Positions 26,634 through 30,971 of a stretch of 30,971 nt of DNA are shown here, piece by piece. Location: assembly GCA_041946865.1 (NCBI GenBank), contig JBHGBF010000034.1:1-30971 (forward strand). The letters run 5' to 3'. Source of the DNA: RPQK01 sp041946865. GTDB lineage: Bacteria > Acidobacteriota > UBA6911 > RPQK01. Made by a program: the position numbers and the translations under genes. Positions within the stretch are counted from its first letter, which is position 1. Every line of letters begins with the position of its first letter. The notes under the pieces were generated by a model. The model ran no database searches. It was given only the letters and a program-made list of their open reading frames with translations, and was not told where the DNA came from.

Positions 26634-27896
26634 ATGGAGCACTTGGAGCGTCACACAGAACGAGAACCCGACTGCGCGACCCCCTCAATGGGTTCTTGTA
26701 CGGCGGTCTTCTTGTCGGAGTGTTCGATCAGTCCGGGATCGGTGAATCTCCGCATCCACGGCAACGATGAGATGTATCTCCGCGAGCTGGCCGAGGCGGC
26801 AGGTAATAAGGACCTGGCCACATGGCGGTACCTTCGAACCGGAGAACAGATCGCGAGAGCTGTGGATCGATTCATGGAGTGGAAGTTTGGAGGGCTCGAC
26901 AAGGTCACCAGCCTGCTTGACTTCGCCTGCGGGTATGGGCGGGTTACCAGGTTCCTTGCCGCCAGGGTGCCGATCGATCGGATCTGGGTGTCGGATATCT
27001 ATCCGGAAGCCGTTTCATTCCAGAAGCAGCAGTTCGGCGTGAACGGCTTTGTTTCAGTCGCCGATCCGGCGGAGCTCCAGGTCTGCCGCACTTTTGATTG
27101 CGTCCTGGCGGTTTCCCTTTTCAGCCACCTGCCCGCCGACCTGTTTGAAGCATGGCTCGCCAGGCTGGCCGGGCTGTTAAACGAAAACGGAGTCTTGATG
27201 TTTTCCGTCCACGATGCTTCTCTTCTGCCGGGTCTTTGCTTGAATGAGGCCGGCTTTCGATTCCTCGAAGAAAGTGAAAGCCGCACTTTGTCCAAACAGC
27301 AGTACGGAACGATGTACGTGGACGAAGGGTTCGTGCGGCGGGCGGCAGGTTCGGCAAAGCCAGGCCATGAGCTGTGGCGGATACCGAGGGCTCTCGGCAG
27401 TTTCCAGGATGTCTATCTTCTATCCGGGACGGCAGGCCCTTCGTTTAAGCCGCTCCAATACGACTATGGACCCATTGGCGCCGTCGAGACCGTCGAGATC
27501 CGAGGCAACCGGCTGGAGATTACAGGCCGGGCCGCGGACTTGACCGAAGGATCCGAGGTTTTAATATCCGTCTTACTGAACGGCAGAACTATCGGCCAGG
27601 GCAGGCCAGAAACGCCGCGACCCGATGTGGTCAAGTGGACCGGCTTCCAGAGCGCGCTGCTTTCGGGTTTTTCTTTGACCATGAACCTGCCCCGCGGGTA
27701 CTCGGGGTCCGACCTTCTACTGGTGAAAGCGTGCGGCTCCAAGGGCGGAAATAACTACATCCTGCATGTCGGCCCTTTGACAGACTCTGCCGCACGGTTT
27801 CCAGCAGGGCAGCGCGACCGGCTCAAAACCCGTTTGTTTCCGCTGTCATCAAACTTGAAGCGGCTGCGTATGTGCTGGAGGCGAAATGACTCGTGA
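26634..27896 (+). CDS. Class I SAM-dependent methyltransferase with C-terminal beta-sandwich extension
   Basis: The protein has 420 residues from the ATG at 26634. Motif I LLDFACGYGRVTRFL is at about 94-108, the acidic loop in IWVSDIYPEAV at about 117-127 (Asp121), and FDCVLAVSLFSHLP at about 153-166 with the usual post-motif helix and LLNENGVLMFSVHD strand. This is the Rossmann-like SAM fold of the methyltransferase 11/25 group. The stretch SPGSVNLRIHG before motif I also fits relatives that begin P-x-x-L-x-x-R-V-x-G, which argues against a later start at 26772. The C-terminal 130 residues look like a beta-sandwich with no recognised name. The substrate is unknown; relatives often sit in glycan or natural-product clusters. 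A TTG at 26604 could extend it by ten residues. No strong ribosome site is visible. Confidence 0.85.
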   Translation: MEHLERHTEREPDCATPSMGSCTAVFLSECSISPGSVNLRIHGNDEMYLRELAEAAGNKDLATWRYLRTGEQIARAVDRFMEWKFGGLDKVTSLLDFACGYGRVTRFLAARVPIDRIWVSDIYPEAVSFQKQQFGVNGFVSVADPAELQVCRTFDCVLAVSLFSHLPADLFEAWLARLAGLLNENGVLMFSVHDASLLPGLCLNEAGFRFLEESESRTLSKQQYGTMYVDEGFVRRAAGSAKPGHELWRIPRALGSFQDVYLLSGTAGPSFKPLQYDYGPIGAVETVEIRGNRLEITGRAADLTEGSEVLISVLLNGRTIGQGRPETPRPDVVKWTGFQSALLSGFSLTMNLPRGYSGSDLLLVKACGSKGGNNYILHVGPLTDSAARFPAGQRDRLKTRLFPLSSNLKRLRMCWRRNDS

Positions 27897-27908
27897 CGAG
27901 GTCACTAG

Positions 27909-28262
27909 GAGTGCAACCGACTTTGCTTCGAGGTTCACGGACATGCGCGCGGCGAGGAACTGCTAGACAGCGTCAGGCAAGGCACGGCCTCGGTCGTGGA
28001 CCAAGGAGGACGCATCACAGGTTATGCCACGTCAATCGGGTTCTTCGGACACGCGGTAGGTCGAACCAACGATGATTTGAGGGCGCTGATCGGGGCGGCC
28101 AAGGAATTCGCCGGTCCAGGATTCCTTTTGCCGACGCGCAACTCAGAGGTGTTCCGCTGGTGCTTGAACCAAGGCTTGCGTGTCGTCCAGCCTATGACAC
28201 TGATGAGCTTGGGCCTTTACAACCAGCCGCAAGGGGCATTTCTGCCCTCAGTGCTGTTTTGA
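27909..28262 (+). pseudogene. C-terminal remnant of a GNAT-family N-acetyltransferase
   Basis: The frame running from just after a TAG at 27906 to the TGA at 28260 reads ECNRLCFEVHGHARGEELLD, then GRITGYATSIGFFGHAVG, then GPGFLLPTRNSEVFRWCL and QGLRVVQPMTLMSLGLYN, ending LPSVLF. This is the conserved second half of a two-part GNAT protein that is normally about 280-300 residues. Only about 117 residues remain; the N-terminal acetyl-CoA-binding half is absent. No start codon with a ribosome site precedes the homologous part; the first ATG-like start inside (27996 region) would cut deep into the fold. The remnant begins 12 bases after the methyltransferase stop in the same frame, so a deletion probably joined the two. 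Loss of function is inferred from the truncation. Confidence 0.75.
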
Positions 28263-28551
28263 GACACGGCACGGCTAGAGTCTCCGTCCAGCGCCCGCTG
28301 GGCGTCGCTGATCAGGTCATATTGCCCGCCGGTCAAACGGGGCCAAGGTCCTCGTGCTGAAGCTTTGCGCCGGTAACGATTACAGCGATGATCGCGTCCG
28401 GGCTGCTCCCAGGCTGCAGGCCTCAGGAAGCTTGAGGAACCGGTAGTGCCACTGGCACTGGTAAAGCGCGTCCGATGGACTGCCGTGAGCTTCATAGATG
28501 TAGCTGAGCGGTATCGGCCGTCATACACAGAAACAGGGAGCTCTCACAAAG
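28263..28551. other. Unrecognised, probably decayed sequence
   Basis: No complete gene is visible. Two short stretches look protein-like but have no start. On the plus strand there is a segment KVLVLKLCAGNDYSDDRVRA around 28344-28403. On the minus strand there is a segment containing SYIYEAHGSPSDALYQCQWH around 28430-28505. Both are closed by stops within a few dozen codons and I recognise neither family. They overlap on opposite strands, so at most one can be a genuine gene remnant. Confidence 0.35.
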
Positions 28552-28941
28552 TCACAAGGGCCATCCGGTTGCTGGGGAAGGGATCAAACGCCGGCTCGGC
28601 GGCCGGGTCAGATACGAGACAATGAGCAGGGCAAGCAGCACGAGCGGCATGCTCCATACTTGCGCGCCATCACCGGCCGAGAAGTGGGCAATGAAGGCCA
28701 TAATCCAGGTGAAAGCAACGCCTGCGTATGCCCATTCCTTCAGCAGAGCAAGACCGGGCAGCAGCAGGACGATGGCTGCCGCCGGCTTTGCGATCCCCAG
28801 GACTATTCTCAGGTGCTGAGGGTAGCCGACTTTGGCAAAGCCTGTTACGACCTGCTCACTGCCGCTGAGGTAGGTCAGAGTCATTAACAGCATGACCGCG
28901 ACAATCGCCGTGGTCGTCCAGTAGATGATCTTTCGGACCAT
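28552..28941 (-). CDS. DoxX-like four-helix membrane protein
   Basis: The protein has 129 residues with four hydrophobic helices at about 4-25 (IIYWTTTAIVAVMLLMTLTY), 44-65, 68-90 and 94-113. The segment FAKVGYPQHLRIVLGIAKPA followed by a second helix and LLKEWAYAGVAF matches the DoxX-like family (DoxX_2 type), whose members are small inner-membrane proteins with no settled biochemical role. Length is typical and the gene looks intact. The ATG at 28941 is supported by an AGGGGGA just upstream. The gene stands alone on the minus strand between decayed plus-strand genes, so the neighbourhood gives no clue to its role. Confidence 0.88.
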   Translation of the reverse strand: MVRKIIYWTTTAIVAVMLLMTLTYLSGSEQVVTGFAKVGYPQHLRIVLGIAKPAAAIVLLLPGLALLKEWAYAGVAFTWIMAFIAHFSAGDGAQVWSMPLVLLALLIVSYLTRPPSRRLIPSPATGWPL

Positions 28942-28944
28942 ATG

Positions 28945-28951
28945 TCCCCCT
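28945..28951 (-). promoter_or_regulatory. Strong Shine-Dalgarno site of the DoxX-like gene
   Basis: AGGGGGA on the minus strand lies three bases before the ATG at 28941. The spacing is tight, but the purine run is the best ribosome site on this strand here and fixes the start. Confidence 0.5.
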
Positions 28952-29205
28952 GAATGCAGTCATTTGATTAACCGAGAGGCATTGACTCTTCGTGGGGTTT
29001 CCATTCAGGACGCCCCTCCAGCACCCGCTGTGATATGGCAGCCTCCCGCTCCAGTTGCGACAAAAAGAAGTCAGTCATTTTCACGGGCAATTTCCGGGCG
29101 TCCAGTTTGTTGTTTCCCGGGTATGGGCGCGACCCGCCAACTGAGTAAAGAACTACCAGGTGACTTGTTCCTAAGCTAACACGAAAACTCGTGGCGTCAA
29201 AATGG

Positions 29206-29234
29206 CCCGCAGGAGCTGCGGGTTTGCCTGCGGG
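29206..29234. repeat. Alternative stem-loops sharing one arm
   Basis: CCCGCAG at 29206-29212 pairs perfectly with CTGCGGG at 29216-29222 (3-base loop). The extended arm CCCGCAGG at 29206-29213 also pairs perfectly with CCTGCGGG at 29227-29234 (13-base loop). The two structures are mutually exclusive. No T-run follows on the plus strand beyond TTT inside the larger loop, so it is not a clear terminator. Confidence 0.55.
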
Positions 29235-29274
29235 AAAAGCCGCGCACGGAGCGGTCTGCGAAGCGGTTTTTGCG

Positions 29275-29300
29275 CAACACCCTGGCCCCTGAGGGTGTTG
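29275..29300. repeat. Perfect 9-bp inverted repeat (CAACACCCT / AGGGTGTTG)
   Basis: CAACACCCT at 29275-29283 and AGGGTGTTG at 29292-29300 form a perfect stem with an 8-base loop. A TTTTT precedes it and AAAA follows, so the structure resembles a bidirectional terminator or the palindromic end of a dispersed element. Its right arm is part of the direct repeat found again at 30732. Confidence 0.65.
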
Positions 29301-29304
29301 AAAA
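29291..29304 (+). repeat. 14-base direct repeat, copy 1, before the sulfatase remnant
   Basis: GAGGGTGTTGAAAA here is identical to 30732-30745. In both places it is followed by a similar purine-rich stretch (GGGGTCGAGGA and AGGTCCTCGGA). The two copies bracket the degraded sulfatase. From general familiarity, GGGTGTTGAAAAA-type sequences recur between genes and at insertion-sequence ends in GC-rich bacteria; the identity of this one is not established. Confidence 0.55.
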
Positions 29305-29341
29305 GGGGTCGAGGATGCGCCTCACCGGGCCTGAAATCGGA

Positions 29342-29347
29342 TACAAT
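29342..29347 (+). promoter_or_regulatory. Candidate -10 element for the sulfatase remnant
   Basis: TACAAT preceded by GGA sits 82 bases before the ATG at 29429 and inside a CCTGAA/TTCAGG inverted repeat. The hexamer 17 bases upstream (GCCTCA) is a poor -35, so this is only a weak candidate. Confidence 0.2.
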
Positions 29348-29428
29348 CGGCCGCAATTCAGGACTGGTTGGAAGGTGAGAGGCGTGACGCGAAGTCGGAG
29401 TTCCACAACATTTTTTCGAGGCGAGACC

Positions 29429-30686
29429 ATGGGAGACTCAAGATCCACCCGCCGTGAATTTCTGAAGAGCGCGTGCTGGGGAGCGCTCGCTGTTGTCCCG
29501 AGCCAGGCGCAGGGACCGGGCGGCGCAAAAAGCCAGCCCAACATCGTCATCATTCTGACCGATGACCAGGGCTGGGGTGATCTCAGCCTGAACGGAAACG
29601 TCAACCTGCTGACTCCGCGGATTGACTCACTGGCGTGCGACGGCGCGCAGTTCGATCGATTTTTCGTCTGCCCGGTCTGCGCCCCGACGCGTGCCGAGTT
29701 CCTGACCGGTCGCTACCACCCCCGAGGCGGAGTACACGGAGTCACAACCGGCGCCGAGCGCCTGAACCTTGACGAAAAGACCATCGCCGACGCGTTCAAG
29801 GCCGCCGGTTATGCTACGGCCGCCTTCGGCAAATGGCACAACGGCACACAGTACCCCTACCACCCGAATGCTCGAGGTTTCGACGAATTCTTCGGCTTCT
29901 GTTCCGGGCATTGGGGCCTGTACTTCGACCCGGAGCTCGAGCACAACGGCCGGATCGTGCGCGGCAAAGGTTACATTACTGACGACTTGACGGATCATGC
30001 GCTCGGTTTCATCGAACAGAACCGGGAACGACCCTTCTTCTGCTACCTGGCCTGCAACACGCCCCACTCGCCGTTCCAGGTGCCTGACCGTTTCTATGGC
30101 AAGTTCAAGGATGCCCCTATCCAAATGCGCGCGCAGGATCCGGCCAAAGAGGAGCTCGACAAAACTCGCTGTGTGCTGGCGATGTGCGAAAACATCGATT
30201 GGAATGTCGGACGGGTGCTGGACAAGCTGGATCAGATGAAGCTGGCGGAGAACACCATTGTCATCTACTTCAGCGACAACGGGCCGAACAGCTGGCGATG
30301 GAACGGAGGAATGAAAGGACGCAAGGCTTCCACGGATGAAGGTGGCCTGCGTGTTCCTTTCGTGGTTCGCTGGCCGGGCCGGATTGATGCAGGCAAGCGT
30401 ATCCCGCAGATCGCGGGTGCGATCGACCTGCTGCCAACGCTCACGGCTTTGGCAGCCGGCGTGCGCGGAGTCGTGGCGGATCCGCATGCCCCCCCCGCTG
30501 ATCGGCGCCCAATTCGACCGGGCATCACGAGGCGGAGAGTCGTACGTCAAGGATTTCAAACCGCTGGGATTGGGGATCTTGGCGCTTGAGAAAGGCCGCG
30601 GCGAATTAGCGCTTCGGGCGCTCGATGTCCCGGGCCGCGGGGTTGCAGATGTCCGCGCAGTAGCTTTGACGTTGCTTCAGGATTGA
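29429..30686 (+). pseudogene. Tat-exported sulfatase, internally deleted and frameshifted
   Basis: The ATG at 29429, with GAGGCGAG upstream, begins a Tat-type signal (STRREFLKSA, residues 6-15). Sulfatase landmarks follow: metal Asp pair in ILTDDQGWGD (45-46), the formylglycine motif CAPTR (84-88), GKWH (134-137), TPHSPF (211-216), DNGP (283-286), STDEGGLRVPF (301-311) and AIDLLPTLTAL (331-341). The open frame then runs 45 out-of-family residues to a stop at 30589. Removing one C from the C8 tract at 30489-30496 restores the family's C-terminal pattern, including GESYVKDFKPLGLGIL and LALRALDVPG, ending at 30686. Even so, the stretch normally lying between TALAGV and the PPLIGA region (about 200 residues by family memory) is missing. 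The catalytic domain's first part is intact, so residual function is possible but unlikely. Confidence 0.8.
30489..30496 (+). other. C8 homopolymer at the sulfatase frameshift
   Basis: Eight consecutive C residues sit exactly where the sulfatase reading changes from the 29429 frame (ADPHAPP) to the frame carrying LIGAQFDRASRGGESY. One C fewer would join the two. The cause may be slippage mutation, phase-variable slippage or a sequencing error. Confidence 0.7.
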
Positions 30687-30971
30687 AGTCCCGTCGATCC
30701 CGTCGCCGGTTGTTACAAGCCGCGCAAGGGAGAGGGTGTTGAAAAAGGTCCTCGGACGAGCGGCGTTTTGCTGTCCTGTTCGTGGTTCCGCCTTTAGATA
30801 GACATCCCATCCATAGGTTACGTTTCTCCAGGCCCGCGTTGTTATCCCGGACGGTCGGTTTTCCCGAGTCCGGTTGGCGGGCTCGGCTTACCCGCAAGGC
30901 CTTCCCGGCAAGCCGAAGCCTTACATTAAGCGCCGACTCGCATTCGCCCTCGCGGCTGCTGGTTTACCGTG
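30687..30971. other. Non-coding tail of the window with the second direct-repeat copy
   Basis: No recognisable gene. It contains the second GAGGGTGTTGAAAA at 30732-30745. A stem TCGGCTT (30883-30889) with AAGCCGA (30910-30916) encloses an AAGGCCTT palindrome. A minus-strand frame across this region gives a stretch ending RPRTFFNTL, which comes from translating the repeat and is not a gene. Confidence 0.45.
30732..30745 (+). repeat. 14-base direct repeat, copy 2, after the sulfatase remnant
   Basis: GAGGGTGTTGAAAA is identical to 29291-29304, 1441 bases away and in the same orientation. Unlike copy 1 it has no CAACACCCT partner arm nearby. Confidence 0.55.

Larger units (their letters stand above)
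28952..29428. other. Divergent intergenic region between DoxX-like gene and sulfatase remnant
   Basis: About 480 bases contain no credible gene. It contains two stem-loop structures (29206-29234 and 29275-29300), a small CACGA/TCGTG stem at 29180-29193, a TACAAT at 29342-29347 and a CCTGAA/TTCAGG inverted repeat at 29330-29362 around it. An open frame exists upstream of the chosen sulfatase start but has no signal or family match. Confidence 0.45.

Noticed and set aside
27996..28262. Stand-alone 88-residue protein starting inside the GNAT remnant
   Set aside because: Homology to GNAT continues upstream of this start in the same frame, so it is an internal codon of a truncated gene and not a true beginning.
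29270..29428. Sulfatase start upstream at 29270
   Set aside because: It would add 53 residues crossing the hairpin and repeat region and bury the Tat signal. The ATG at 29429 has a ribosome site and puts the RR motif at the N-terminus.
29627..30559. Minus-strand open frame of 310 codons
   Set aside because: It mirrors the sulfatase coding strand, which carries unmistakable sulfatase motifs. The minus reading has none.
30556..30897. Minus-strand open frame of 113 codons at the right edge
   Set aside because: It overlaps the sulfatase C-terminal coding region on the opposite strand and runs through the repeat copy; no family or start signal is visible.

Overview
The window is GC-rich and dominated by two giant minus-strand genes that lie head to tail, followed at the right end by a short, partly decayed stretch of small genes. 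There is no rRNA, tRNA, CRISPR array, intact insertion sequence or phage gene. The gene styles (giant RHS/YD protein, stacked Ig-like, carboxypeptidase-regulatory and LamG modules, a Tat-type sulfatase, DoxX) suggest a free-living Gram-negative soil or sediment bacterium. Acidobacteriota is my best guess, with Planctomycetota or Verrucomicrobiota as alternatives. This is inference from gene style only; no phylogenetic marker is present.

Left and centre (1-26193, minus strand). The upstream gene (26193-12970) encodes a 4407-residue exported protein. After a signal peptide come Ig-like sandwiches, 13 consecutive CNA-B/carboxypeptidase-regulatory-like modules, SbsA/Big_5-like modules, an IPT/TIG module and six LamG-type lectin-like modules, the first five separated by TIG-like linkers. 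Eighty-four bases later starts an RHS/YD-repeat protein (12885 to beyond position 1, 4295 codons visible). It has a signal peptide, a beta-helix-like region, Ig-like modules, a beta-propeller, a DUF6531-type RHS entry domain, about 50 YD units, and the conserved RHS core right at the window edge. Its variable C-terminus, where a toxin or tip would be encoded, lies outside the window. The two genes are probably co-transcribed and together look like a surface adhesion or effector-delivery pair. The propeller-then-YD-shell order recalls teneurins and TcB/TcC toxin cocoons.

Right end (26194-30971). A 440-base divergent spacer separates the giant operon from a plus-strand SAM-dependent methyltransferase. 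Directly behind the methyltransferase sits a GNAT acetyltransferase remnant lacking its N-terminal half, then about 290 bases of unrecognised, probably decayed sequence, then a minus-strand four-helix DoxX-like membrane protein. Last comes a plus-strand sulfatase that keeps its Tat signal and catalytic Cys motif but has apparently lost an internal segment and is frameshifted at a C8 tract. A 14-base direct repeat flanks the sulfatase, and hairpins lie upstream of it. The picture is an intact surface-protein operon next to a degrading, rearranged flank.
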